A DNA stretch of 18,913 nt from positions 1-18,913 of the forward strand of contig CAKUYM010000048.1 of assembly GCA_934716785.1 (NCBI GenBank), given 5' to 3'. Position numbers and translations under genes: made by a program. Positions 1 through 6,497 of the stretch are shown piece by piece. The notes beneath the pieces were generated by a model. The model was not told the DNA's origin and ran no database searches. It was given only the letters and a program-made list of their open reading frames with translations. Position 1 is the first letter of the stretch. Each line of letters begins with the position of its first letter. The DNA is from an uncultured Bacteroides sp. GTDB lineage: Bacteria; Bacteroidota; Bacteroidia; Bacteroidales; Bacteroidaceae.

Positions 1-62
1 GGCTTGAACCAGGGACCTCCAGATTATGAGTCTGTTGCTCTAACCAACTGAGCTACAAGTCC
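1..62 (-). tRNA. tRNA with CAT anticodon (Met or Ile2), 3' end cut by the window edge
   Basis: Read on the minus strand, bases 62 to 1 fold as a tRNA: a 7-base acceptor strand (GGACTTG), TA, a D arm with AGTTGGTTA, an anticodon arm whose loop is CTCATAA, a 5-base variable loop and the start of the T arm (CCTGG then TTCAAGC). The anticodon is therefore CAT. About 12 bases of the T and acceptor strands, plus any CCA, lie outside the window. CAT can belong to elongator Met, initiator Met or Ile2 (lysidine-modified C34). Which one applies cannot be settled without the missing acceptor half. Confidence 0.93.
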
Positions 63-89
63 GATGTATTCATCTGTTGAATGCGGTGA

Positions 90-120
90 CAAAAGTAGTG
101 TTTTCTATTGAATTATGCAA
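90..120 (-). promoter_or_regulatory. Bacteroides-type promoter for the tRNA
   Basis: On the minus strand TTG (120-118) is followed after exactly 20 bases by TACTTTTG (97-90), matching the Bacteroides sigma-ABfr consensus TTG / TAnnTTTG. Transcription would start near 83, about 20 bases before the tRNA 5' end. Confidence 0.75.
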
Positions 121-152
121 ATCCTTTTGATAAAAACTACGCAGCTTTATTC

Positions 153-464
153 TCAAAACTTATATTTGCGTTTCGGATTCTTGGGAAACCAGCCTTTTTT
201 TACTCGTTCTTCCTGTTCAAAGACCTCCTTGATTGTCCAAAAGGAAGAGAATGCGAAGACACCAAGCAAAGAAGACAGTATCACGTTATCAATGCTCAAT
301 GACGCTACGACACCGGCTACGCCAAGTATCAGAAATATCCACCAGCATTTTGTGCCTAAATAATATTCGGCTTTTACCACGATAGGGTGAAAAAGGCCGA
401 TAATCAAAAAGGTACAAATTCCGATGAATAACCCTGCAAGGTGATATTCATTTAGAAATTCCAT
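153..464 (-). CDS. DUF4491 small integral membrane protein
   Basis: The product is a 103-aa protein with three hydrophobic stretches, at about residues 8-30 (GLFIGICTFLIIGLFHPIVV), 40-58 (CWWIFLILGVAGVVASLSI) and 60-75. It ends in a basic tail (KKGWFPKNPKRKYKF). The length, the early LFIGICTFLIIGLFHPIVVK stretch and the CWW motif fit the Bacteroidota family DUF4491, whose function is unknown. It starts 6 bases after the stop of the Lrp-type regulator on the same strand, so the two are probably co-transcribed. There is no signal peptide and there are no catalytic motifs. A role in envelope homeostasis or amino-acid response is possible but is a guess from the neighbour only. Confidence 0.82.
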   Translation of the reverse strand: MEFLNEYHLAGLFIGICTFLIIGLFHPIVVKAEYYLGTKCWWIFLILGVAGVVASLSIDNVILSSLLGVFAFSSFWTIKEVFEQEERVKKGWFPKNPKRKYKF

Positions 465-470
465 TATGTG

Positions 471-935
471 TTATTTTTCTACGCGGATAGGAATTTCTTT
501 CTTGATGCTCTGCTCCAAAGAAATTAATGTCTCTGTAGCTACCACACCCGGTATCTCCTGCATCTTGTTGTTCAGCAAATCCATCAAGTGCTCGTTGTCG
601 CATGCGTATAATTTGGTCAGCATGGTGTACGGACCTGTCGTGAAGTGGCATTCCACGATTTCGGGAATCTTTTGAAGTTCTGCAACGACAGATTTGTACA
701 TGGAGCCTTTTTCCAACTTGATGCCGACGTATGTACAAGTCCTGTACCCCAGAGATTTTGGATTGACATGGTAGCCTGAACCCACAATGACACCCAAGTC
801 AATCAGTCTTTGCACACGTTGGTGAATGGCTGCACGTGATACTCCACATTCGGCTGCCACGTCTTTGAAAGGGATGCGGGCATTCTGGGAGATAATCTCT
901 AGGATCTGCCTGTCGAGGTTGTCTATTTTTTCCAT
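471..935 (-). CDS. Lrp/AsnC family transcriptional regulator
   Basis: The product is a 154-aa regulator. It opens with MEKIDNLDRQILEIISQNAR, the usual Lrp start, followed by a winged helix-turn-helix (residues about 22-45, recognition helix SRAAIHQRVQRLIDLGVI) and a C-terminal RAM/ligand-binding domain (about 65-140) ending GVVATETLISLEQSIKK. Lrp/AsnC proteins form dimers to octamers and sense amino acids. The effector here cannot be told. The frame is open further upstream, to 1052, but the extra residues (MHLFFLLFPIFF...) are unlike the family and cross the promoter-like box, so the start at 935 is preferred. It is followed directly by the DUF4491 gene. Confidence 0.9.
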   Translation of the reverse strand: MEKIDNLDRQILEIISQNARIPFKDVAAECGVSRAAIHQRVQRLIDLGVIVGSGYHVNPKSLGYRTCTYVGIKLEKGSMYKSVVAELQKIPEIVECHFTTGPYTMLTKLYACDNEHLMDLLNNKMQEIPGVVATETLISLEQSIKKEIPIRVEK

Positions 936-975
936 AATAATAAATAATAAATTCCAGTTGTTATCAAATAGTAAG

Positions 976-983
976 CAAATATA
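976..983 (-). promoter_or_regulatory. Candidate -7 box for the Lrp gene
   Basis: The minus-strand sequence TATATTTG matches TAnnTTTG and would give a leader of about 35 bases before the start at 935. No TTG is found 19-21 bases upstream, so only half of the consensus is present. Confidence 0.45.
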
Positions 984-1035
984 GAGATTTATTTTAATTA
1001 TGTCTTCCTTTTCAAGAAAAAAAATAGGAAAAAGC

Positions 1036-1069
1036 AAAAAAAAGAGGTGCATACACTTTGCACCTCTTT
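1036..1069 (-). terminator. Rho-independent terminator of the FKBP operon
   Basis: On the minus strand AAAGAGGTGCA (1069-1059) and TGCACCTCTTT (1051-1041) form a perfect 11-bp stem with a 7-base loop. The run of T continues to 1036 (eight T in total from 1043). It lies about 30 bases after the stop of the lipoprotein FKBP gene and separates it from the Lrp gene. Confidence 0.9.
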
Positions 1070-1097
1070 CCTTTTTCTATTTAGAAAGTGAACTTTC

Positions 1098-1976
1098 TTA
1101 TTTCTTATCTTTTTCGATGCTTACCAGCTCAACTTCGAAAATCAGAGTAGAGAACGGTTTGATCTGTCCGCCTGATTCTCTTGCGCCATAAGCAAGTTCT
1201 TGCGGGATGTAAAGTTCCCATTTAGAACCAACAGGCATCATAGTCAGAGCTTCTGTCCAACCTTTGATTACTTGGTTGGCACGGAAAGTAGCCGGTTCGT
1301 TGCGTTTGTAAGAACTGTCGAATTCAGTTCCGTCGATCAATGTACCTTTGTAGTTTACTTTCACTTTGCAAGTGTCGGCAGGAATTTCACCTTTACCTTC
1401 AGTGATTACTTTATATTGCAGACCGCTCGGAGTAGTTTTTACACCTTCTTTAGTCTTGTTTTCGGCAAGGAACTTCTCGTTTTCAGCCTTATAGTCAGCA
1501 TATTTCTCTTCCAAAGCCTTAGCCTTGATAGTCTCCATAGCTGTACGAGTATAAGTTTGAGCTTCGTCCATAGTCATCAAGCCACCTTTTTCTAAAGTAC
1601 CAGCGATGAAACCTGCCATGAAGTTGTCTTTGCTGATAGTCTTTGTAGAGTCGCCGGCAAACAATTCTTGGTTGATACCTTTCATCATCTGGTTGCTGAT
1701 CTGCTGTCCGATTTGCAGACCTGCCATATAAGCGATGTCTTTTTTGCTGGTCTTGTTTGCACCTTCGTTCAAACCCTTGATGAATTCTGCCATATAAGCA
1801 GTATCAACGTCCAGACGACCAGTCAGATAACCTTTCAGACCTTGAGTCTGAGCCATACCGATGGAGTAAGACAATGAATCGATATCAGTTTTCAGATTTG
1901 CTTTAGGAGACTGAGCTGTACAAGAAGCAAGACTTGCAGCAGCAGCGATTGCCATAAAAATACTAACTTTTTTCAT
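1098..1976 (-). CDS. FKBP-type peptidyl-prolyl isomerase, lipoprotein
   Basis: The product is a 292-aa protein. A lipoprotein signal (MKKVSIFMAIAAAASLASC) has its lipobox LASC ending at Cys19, so the mature protein should be membrane-anchored outside the cytoplasm. Residues about 32-165 resemble the FKBP N-terminal dimerisation region, including DSLSYSIGMAQTQGLKGYL and a second, similar GLQIGQQI stretch. Residues about 185-288 are the catalytic FKBP fold, with the usual pocket residues visible: Tyr209 (VNYKG), Phe219-Asp220 (EFDSS), Val236-Ile237, Trp240 (IKGW), Tyr263 (AYG) and Phe281. The enzyme class catalyses cis-trans isomerisation of Xaa-Pro bonds and often acts as a folding chaperone. 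It starts 19 bases after the stop of the second FKBP gene, so the two form an operon. Confidence 0.93.
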   Translation of the reverse strand: MKKVSIFMAIAAAASLASCTAQSPKANLKTDIDSLSYSIGMAQTQGLKGYLTGRLDVDTAYMAEFIKGLNEGANKTSKKDIAYMAGLQIGQQISNQMMKGINQELFAGDSTKTISKDNFMAGFIAGTLEKGGLMTMDEAQTYTRTAMETIKAKALEEKYADYKAENEKFLAENKTKEGVKTTPSGLQYKVITEGKGEIPADTCKVKVNYKGTLIDGTEFDSSYKRNEPATFRANQVIKGWTEALTMMPVGSKWELYIPQELAYGARESGGQIKPFSTLIFEVELVSIEKDKK

Positions 1977-1995
1977 TTTGCTTTGAAATTTTTAT

Positions 1996-2580
1996 TTATA
2001 ATACTTCGAGTAATTCTACTTCAAATACAAGAGTGCTGTGAGGAGGTATCATTTCTCCGGCACCTCTTGCGCCATATGCGAGTTCCGACGGAATGTACAG
2101 TTTCCATTTAGCACCTTCCGACATCAATTGCAATGCTTCCACCCATCCCGGAATCACTTGGTTGACACCGAATACGGCAGGTTCTCCGCGTTTGATGGAG
2201 CTGTCGAACAATGTACCGTCAATCAACGTACCTTCGTAGTGACATCTCACTTGGTCGGTAGCTTTGGGCTTTTTGCCGTTGCCCTCTTTGATGACTTCAT
2301 ACTGCAGTCCGCTGGGCAAAGTCACTACGCCTGCTCTTTTCTTGTTTCCTTCGAGGAAAGCCTTGCCTTGTTCGATGGCGGCAGCGCCCATCTTAGCCTC
2401 CAGCTCTTCAAAATACTTGTTTACTATATCGCGGGCTTCCTGATGGCTGATAGCCGTCTGATTGCCTTCCAATACATCCTTGATAGCCTGTGCAAAGTCT
2501 TCTACCGAGAGGTTTCCAACCCCCATGCTTGATAAGTTTTGACCGATTCCCAGGCCAATAGAGTAACTGAATTTATCCAT
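1996..2580 (-). CDS. FKBP-type peptidyl-prolyl isomerase without signal peptide (FklB/FkpA-like)
   Basis: The product is a 194-aa protein beginning MDKFSYSIGLGIGQNL with no signal peptide or lipobox, so it is predicted to be cytoplasmic. Residues 1-75 form the helical FKBP_N dimerisation part. About 88-193 form the FKBP domain with intact pocket residues: Tyr115 (CHYEG), Phe125-Asp126, Val142-Ile143, Trp146 (IPGW) and Tyr169 (AYG). It is a paralogue of the downstream lipoprotein FKBP: both share SGLQY, GTLIDGT, FDSS, KR.EPA and ELAYGAR. It is the first gene of the two-gene operon. A missed signal peptide further upstream was looked for: the sequence before 2580 gives no such extension. Confidence 0.92.
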   Translation of the reverse strand: MDKFSYSIGLGIGQNLSSMGVGNLSVEDFAQAIKDVLEGNQTAISHQEARDIVNKYFEELEAKMGAAAIEQGKAFLEGNKKRAGVVTLPSGLQYEVIKEGNGKKPKATDQVRCHYEGTLIDGTLFDSSIKRGEPAVFGVNQVIPGWVEALQLMSEGAKWKLYIPSELAYGARGAGEMIPPHSTLVFEVELLEVL

Positions 2581-2641
2581 ATAATGTTTTTTGTTGACGA
2601 TTGAAATGTGTAACTTTCATAGTTTTAACTTTCAATCAATT

Positions 2642-2688
2642 GCAAATTTATGAATCGCAAAAGTACGTGTTTTATTTGAATGATTCAG
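2642..2688 (-). promoter_or_regulatory. Candidate promoter region of the FKBP operon
   Basis: Two minus-strand matches to TAnnTTTG lie close together: TACTTTTG (2665-2658) and TAAATTTG (2649-2642). The first has CTG, a near match to TTG, exactly 20 bases upstream (2688-2686). Leaders of about 55-70 bases would result. Confidence 0.45.
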
Positions 2689-2771
2689 CATTTGGTGTTT
2701 AAAAATTCTTATATCGCTGAAAGTTGATGTCATTTCTTCATGAAAATCCGTCTTTATATGATGATTCTGAT

Positions 2772-2779
2772 TACATTTG
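2772..2779 (+). promoter_or_regulatory. Candidate -7 box for the sirtuin gene
   Basis: TACATTTG matches TAnnTTTG and would place the transcript start near 2786, about 30 bases before the gene. No clear TTG is seen at the right distance upstream. The 234-base divergent gap with the FKBP operon holds nothing else recognised. Confidence 0.35.
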
Positions 2780-2814
2780 TGCATCCAATTGAAAAAGAAA
2801 CAGGAGGAATAAGT

Positions 2815-3513
2815 ATGAAAAATCTGGTAGTTTTGACAGGTGCAGGCATGAGCGCTGAAAGCGGAATCAGTACATTCAGGGATGCAGGTGGTCTGTGGGA
2901 TAAATATCCCGTAGAGCAGGTGGCTACTCCCGAAGGATATCAGCGCGACCCGGCTTTGGTGATTAATTTCTATAACGAACGCCGGAAGCAGTTGCTCGAG
3001 GTGAAGCCGAATCGTGGGCATGAATTGCTGGCGGAACTGGAAAAGGACTTCAATGTGACGGTCGTGACGCAGAATGTGGATAATCTGCATGAACGTGCCG
3101 GAAGCAGCCACGTCATCCACTTGCATGGCGAACTGACAAAAGTATGTTCGAGTAGAGATCCTTATAACCCTCATTATATAAAAGAACTGAAACCGGAAGA
3201 GTATGAAGTGAAGATGGGTGATAAAGCCGGAGACGGAAGTCAGCTGCGGCCTTTTATCGTATGGTTCGGTGAGGCTGTTCCAGAGATTGAAACGGCTGTC
3301 CGGTACGTGGAGAAGGCTGATATTTTCGTGATTATCGGGACCTCGCTCAATGTATATCCGGCAGCGGGATTGCTTCATTATGTACCAAAGGAAGCAGAAG
3401 TATATCTGATTGATCCGAAACCGGTAGACACACATACTTCTCGCCCGATACATGTAATTCAGAAGGGCGCTTCCGAGGGTATGGCAGAGTTGAAACATTT
3501 GTTAGGAGTTTAA
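2815..3513 (+). CDS. Class III sirtuin, NAD-dependent protein deacylase (CobB-like) lacking the zinc cysteines
   Basis: The product is a 232-aa protein of the SIR2 family, which removes acyl groups from lysine using NAD. Visible motifs are the NAD-binding GAGMSAESGISTFRD (residues 9-23), QNVDNLH (86-92), the catalytic His104 in LHGEL, LRPFIVWFGE (about 144-153), GTSLNVYPAAGL (about 175-186) and LIDPKP. Tyr53 and Arg56 in FYNERR are the pair that class III enzymes (CobB, SIRT5) use to recognise succinyl- or malonyl-lysine. The zinc module between HGEL and LRPF is unusual because Cys111 is the only cysteine of the whole protein, where the family normally has four. The start at 2815 is chosen because AGGAGG lies just upstream and the motif-bearing N terminus begins there. 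The frame is open back to 2740, but the extra residues are unlike the family. Confidence 0.93.
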   Translation: MKNLVVLTGAGMSAESGISTFRDAGGLWDKYPVEQVATPEGYQRDPALVINFYNERRKQLLEVKPNRGHELLAELEKDFNVTVVTQNVDNLHERAGSSHVIHLHGELTKVCSSRDPYNPHYIKELKPEEYEVKMGDKAGDGSQLRPFIVWFGEAVPEIETAVRYVEKADIFVIIGTSLNVYPAAGLLHYVPKEAEVYLIDPKPVDTHTSRPIHVIQKGASEGMAELKHLLGV

Positions 3514-3580
3514 AATCCTTTTTTGTTTGTCGCAACCTTGGCTTTATTCCAATTTGATGGCAAAGGTGTGACAACTTCAA

Positions 3581-3625
3581 CCCCGATTTACAGTTCTGGA
3601 AATTTTCCTGGACTGTAAATTGGGG
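3581..3625. repeat. Palindromic hairpin after the sirtuin gene
   Basis: CCCCGATTTACAGT and ACTGTAAATTGGGG pair over 14 positions with one G-T mismatch. The interior has a further short palindrome, GGAAA-T-TTTCC. No run of T follows on either side, so it is not a classical terminator, but it could act as a transcript 3'-end stabiliser for the sirtuin mRNA or be a copy of an interspersed palindromic element. Confidence 0.6.
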
Positions 3626-3770
3626 TATATAGTATAGAAGCGTGTACATAAATCACCGATTCTGTTAGGTTGCCCAAGGAATGCCCCTAAATGTAGGTTA
3701 TAGTTTTTTCTCGTTAGGAATATTTTTCTATGAAAGAGCAGTAGATTGTTTTTATATTACTTGTTTAATC

Positions 3771-3802
3771 TTTGGGTATATTCATCTTTTTATTTAGCTT
3801 TG
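3771..3802 (+). promoter_or_regulatory. Strong Bacteroides-type promoter
   Basis: TTTG (3771-3774) is followed after exactly 20 bases by TAGCTTTG (3795-3802), a full match to the Bacteroides consensus. Transcription should start near 3809. The next clear gene is the regulator at 4204, so either the leader is about 395 bases long or the promoter drives a small RNA. Confidence 0.7.
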
Positions 3803-3820
3803 TAGCAAATCTGAATAAAA

Positions 3821-3852
3821 AGGAGGTACGTATTAAGAAAAAATTTGATTAA
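3821..3852 (+). pseudogene. Shine-Dalgarno followed by a possible dead start (ATT AAG AAA AAA TTT GAT TAA)
   Basis: AGGAGGT (3821-3827) sits 4 bases before ATT AAG AAA AAA, which looks like a gene start (M-K-K-K) in which ATG has become ATT. The reading stops at TAA after six codons (3850-3852). It could be the remnant of a lost gene or leader peptide, an ATT-started mini-ORF, or chance. The strong promoter directly upstream makes chance less attractive. Confidence 0.3.
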
Positions 3853-3913
3853 AGACATATCGTATAAATAACAGGCAATTATTTGACTTGGTTAAATCTA
3901 GCAAATTTAAAAA

Positions 3914-3992
3914 GAAGTTCAAGATAATAAGTCTAAGCATTGTTTATACCCTTATCCAAGGGCATAAATTGCTTTTTCTTTATTTGAACTTC
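3914..3992 (+). ncRNA. Long nested hairpin, possible leader element or small RNA
   Basis: GAAGTTCAA (3914-3922) pairs perfectly with TTGAACTTC (3984-3992). Inside, ATAA pairs with TTAT, AAGCA with TGCTT, TTTAT with ATAAA, and CCCTT with AAGGG around the loop ATCC. In all, about 28 base pairs stack with small internal loops. It lies about 105 bases downstream of the predicted start of the 3771 promoter and 210 bases before the regulator gene. No known RNA family was recognised. Confidence 0.4.
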
Positions 3993-4064
3993 GGGCTTTG
4001 CTAGAGCCTTACCAAGCAATGAAGGAAAGTGCGTTTGTGCCCTCTTTGTATCCTTTCCCCTCAT

Positions 4065-4073
4065 CCCCCCCCC
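4065..4073 (+). repeat. Homopolymer run of nine C
   Basis: Nine consecutive C occur in an otherwise AT-rich intergenic stretch, about 130 bases before the regulator start. Such runs are prone to slipped-strand length change, so this could tune the leader, but nothing in the sequence proves it. Confidence 0.9.
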
Positions 4074-4203
4074 TTGAATAGAAACCAATAAGGTGACGGG
4101 TCTACAGATAGCAGGCACTTATACTCTCAGATAATTTGCATTAGGCAGTATGGCTGATGCAAGATTAATGAAGTATCTTAATCTTTATATCGTGTTTGGC
4201 TAA

Positions 4204-6222
4204 ATGAGAGGTTTGATTATATCAGGAAAAGTATTTATGCTTGCTTTTTTAAGCTTACTGTGCATGGCTACAGCAAGTGGAAAAGATTACCATATTAAAG
4301 ATATAGGGGGTTCAGATGGATTATCTTCTTCATTTGAATATTGCATGGAAGGTTTGGACAAGACGTGGACTCAAGCCTCTCAGCCTACAATAACTTATCC
4401 CAATCTGCCTCCCGGAGATTATATACTTAAGATACGTTCATCAGACTACTCAAAGCCCGAGAGTGAGATTCGTTTAAATCTACATGTTCCTACTCCTTTC
4501 TATGCTACTATATGGGCCTATATTTTCTATTTATTTTGCTTGTTGTGCATAATGCTTGCATTTATTCGTCTTAAAACACGGCAGGCGGTCTTAAAAAAAT
4601 CTTTAGAATTAGAACGAAAAGAAAAGGAGAGAATTGAAGAACTGAATGAAACAAAACTACGTTTCTTTACGAATATTTCTCACGAGTTCCGCACTCCGCT
4701 TACTCTTATTATAGGACAGATTGAAGTGTTGCTGCAAATGGACAAGCTCAGTGTACCAGTACGTAATCGTATTCTGCGCACCTATAAAAACGCTCAGCAT
4801 ATGAAGAACTTGATATCCGAGTTGCTTGATTTTCGTAAACAGGAACAAGGCTATTTAAAACTGAAAGTGGAAGAACAAAATCTGGTGACTTTTGCCCATC
4901 AGGCTTATATGAGCTTCTATGAGTATGCTCAAAAGAAAGAGATTAATTACCGCTTTAGTAATGTAGAAGAACAGATTCCCGTATGGCTTGATCCGGCACA
5001 AATGCAGAAAGTTGTCTTTAACATGTTATCCAATGCTTTTAAGCATGTGTCAAATAAAGGAACAATAACGATTGAGGTTAGGGTAATGTCTTCCCGAGCC
5101 TTGGTCTCGGTCTCCAATACGGGAATGGGGATTCCGGAAGATCAGGTGTTGAAGATATTCGACTCATATTATCAGGTAGACAACTCTTCCGTTACTTCGG
5201 GAACAGGGATAGGCTTGGCTTTGGCCAAAGGAGTGGCAGAAATGCATCATGGTAAGATAGATGTAGAGAGTACTGTGGGCAAGGAGACTAAATTCATCTT
5301 GTCTATCCCTTTGGGGAACCGGCATTTTAGTGATGAAGAGATGGCTGTTGCGGAAGGGCGAGAGTCGGCTATTGTTCAGGAGACCGCTATTCCCGGTTAT
5401 GATCAGATTATTGAGCCGGTAGAGCAGTCCGTTTCCCAAGAAAGCGTAGAGGAAGATAAGCCTGCGATTCTTTTGGTTGATGATAATGAAGAATTGTTAT
5501 CTGTGTTGACGGATATCTTTTCACCTATGTATGAGGTCTATATTGCACAGAATGGACATGATGGTTGGGCAATGGTGCAACAAATACAACCGGCTTTAGT
5601 CATAAGTGATGTGATGATGCCTGAAATGTCCGGAAAGGAGTTGTGCTATAAGATTAAGACCAGTGTAGAGTTTTCTCATATTTCTGTGGTTTTGTTGACG
5701 GCACAGACTTCTGTAGAATATATTGTGGAGGGTTTGAAGTTCGGAGCGGATGATTATGTGACGAAGCCGTTTAATGTAAAAGTTTTGTTAGCTCGTTGCA
5801 ATAATCTTATGAAGAACAAGAAACGCATGATCGCTCATTATGCAGATAAAACAATATCCGAATCTCCTGTAACAGAGATTATTAATGAGCATGATAAGGA
5901 ACTGATGGCGAAATGTGTCAAGATCATAAAGGAGAATTTTGAAAATTCGGATTTTGATGTCACAGCACTTGCTTCTGAACTTTGCGTAGGACGAAGCAAA
6001 CTATATGTGCAATTTAAACAGGTAACAGGGCTGACTCCCAATGAGTTCATTTTAAAGGTAAAACTGGATGAGGCAATGTTCTTGTTAAAGAACCATCCGG
6101 AGTTTAATATTTCAGAGATTTCTGTTCGGTTAGGGTTCTCTTCACCCCGTTATTTCAGTAAATCCTTCAAATCTTATTATGGAGTAGCTCCACAAGCAGT
6201 TCGACGTAAAAAAGGAGAATAA
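4204..6222 (+). CDS. Hybrid two-component system regulator (HTCS) lacking its periplasmic beta-propeller sensor
   Basis: The product is a 672-aa protein. HTCS proteins fuse sensor kinase and response regulator in one chain and switch on glycan-use loci, and they are usually about 1300-1400 aa. Here an N-terminal signal (about 1-26) is followed by KDYHIKDIGGSDGLSSS, the opening of a first propeller repeat, and then at once by FEYCMEGLDKTW, well into the Y_Y_Y domain (about 44-96). A membrane segment follows (about 102-121). Then come HisKA with His160 (NISHEFRTPL), HATPase (N box Asn273/Asn277, GMGIP, GTGIGLAL near 333-340), a receiver domain with Asp426/Asp427, phospho-acceptor Asp469 (ISDVMMP) and Lys521 (TKPF), and a C-terminal AraC-type HTH (about 582-670). 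All cytoplasmic parts look intact. About 600 or more residues of sensor are missing, with the frame kept. The neighbouring fucosidase-to-BACON genes are its likely targets. Confidence 0.95.
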   Translation: MRGLIISGKVFMLAFLSLLCMATASGKDYHIKDIGGSDGLSSSFEYCMEGLDKTWTQASQPTITYPNLPPGDYILKIRSSDYSKPESEIRLNLHVPTPFYATIWAYIFYLFCLLCIMLAFIRLKTRQAVLKKSLELERKEKERIEELNETKLRFFTNISHEFRTPLTLIIGQIEVLLQMDKLSVPVRNRILRTYKNAQHMKNLISELLDFRKQEQGYLKLKVEEQNLVTFAHQAYMSFYEYAQKKEINYRFSNVEEQIPVWLDPAQMQKVVFNMLSNAFKHVSNKGTITIEVRVMSSRALVSVSNTGMGIPEDQVLKIFDSYYQVDNSSVTSGTGIGLALAKGVAEMHHGKIDVESTVGKETKFILSIPLGNRHFSDEEMAVAEGRESAIVQETAIPGYDQIIEPVEQSVSQESVEEDKPAILLVDDNEELLSVLTDIFSPMYEVYIAQNGHDGWAMVQQIQPALVISDVMMPEMSGKELCYKIKTSVEFSHISVVLLTAQTSVEYIVEGLKFGADDYVTKPFNVKVLLARCNNLMKNKKRMIAHYADKTISESPVTEIINEHDKELMAKCVKIIKENFENSDFDVTALASELCVGRSKLYVQFKQVTGLTPNEFILKVKLDEAMFLLKNHPEFNISEISVRLGFSSPRYFSKSFKSYYGVAPQAVRRKKGE

Positions 6223-6497
6223 CTCTGATCCGAGCATTCATATGCAAGTCCGTAATTGATGCAATTAGACAGTTTAATCCGGTGTGCTAATAAGACTGCT
6301 TGTGGTGATTATATAGCGAAATTGGGCAGGAAAGGTTAGAAATGTATCCAAATCATCCATAAAATAGGGTCATTCTTTCCATGTGAACTCAGGAGCTTGC
6401 TTTTTATAACATTTGCGTTTATAGAAGTGGGGCGACTCCCATACTTTTACGTCGCTTTAATTGAGCGCATCATTAAATCTCTAATATTATTTATCAC
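6223..6497. other. 275-base gap between regulator and fucosidase, with a palindrome at 6253-6267
   Basis: No gene was seen. The gap holds a perfect inverted repeat TAATTG-ATG-CAATTA (6253-6267), which could be an operator, and a weak hairpin GCGAC...GTCGC (about 6432-6455). No full Bacteroides promoter match was found, although the start of the GH29 operon should lie here. HTCS binding sites are poorly conserved, and none could be assigned. Confidence 0.4.

Larger units (their letters stand above)
3514..4203. other. 690-base gene-free stretch before the regulator
   Basis: No convincing gene was found on either strand. An open frame of 61 codons on the minus strand (3933-4118) runs through the hairpin and poly-C region and has no recognisable domain. 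The stretch holds, in order, a palindromic hairpin (3581-3625), a strong promoter (3771-3802), a Shine-Dalgarno without a usable start (3821-3852), a long nested hairpin (3914-3992) and a run of nine C (4065-4073). These are listed separately. Confidence 0.7.

Noticed and set aside
936..1052. Longer Lrp protein starting at 1052 with a hydrophobic N terminus.
   Set aside because: The extra residues are unlike any Lrp protein, and the stretch overlaps a TAnnTTTG promoter box and reaches into the terminator of the next operon.
2740..2814. Sirtuin start at 2740.
   Set aside because: The added residues cover the likely promoter and do not resemble the family, whereas AGGAGG directly precedes the start at 2815.
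3914..3992. Inverted arms could flank an invertible DNA segment.
   Set aside because: The arms are only 9 bases long and the interior is itself largely self-complementary, which fits a hairpin better than an inverton. No recombinase gene is nearby.
3933..4118. 61-codon open frame on the minus strand as a possible small gene.
   Set aside because: It runs through the poly-C run and the long hairpin, has no recognisable domain or Shine-Dalgarno, and faces away from the neighbouring genes.
6432..6455. GCGAC...GTCGC hairpin before the fucosidase as an attenuator.
   Set aside because: It has only 5 base pairs with a 14-base loop, too weak to support a regulatory structure.
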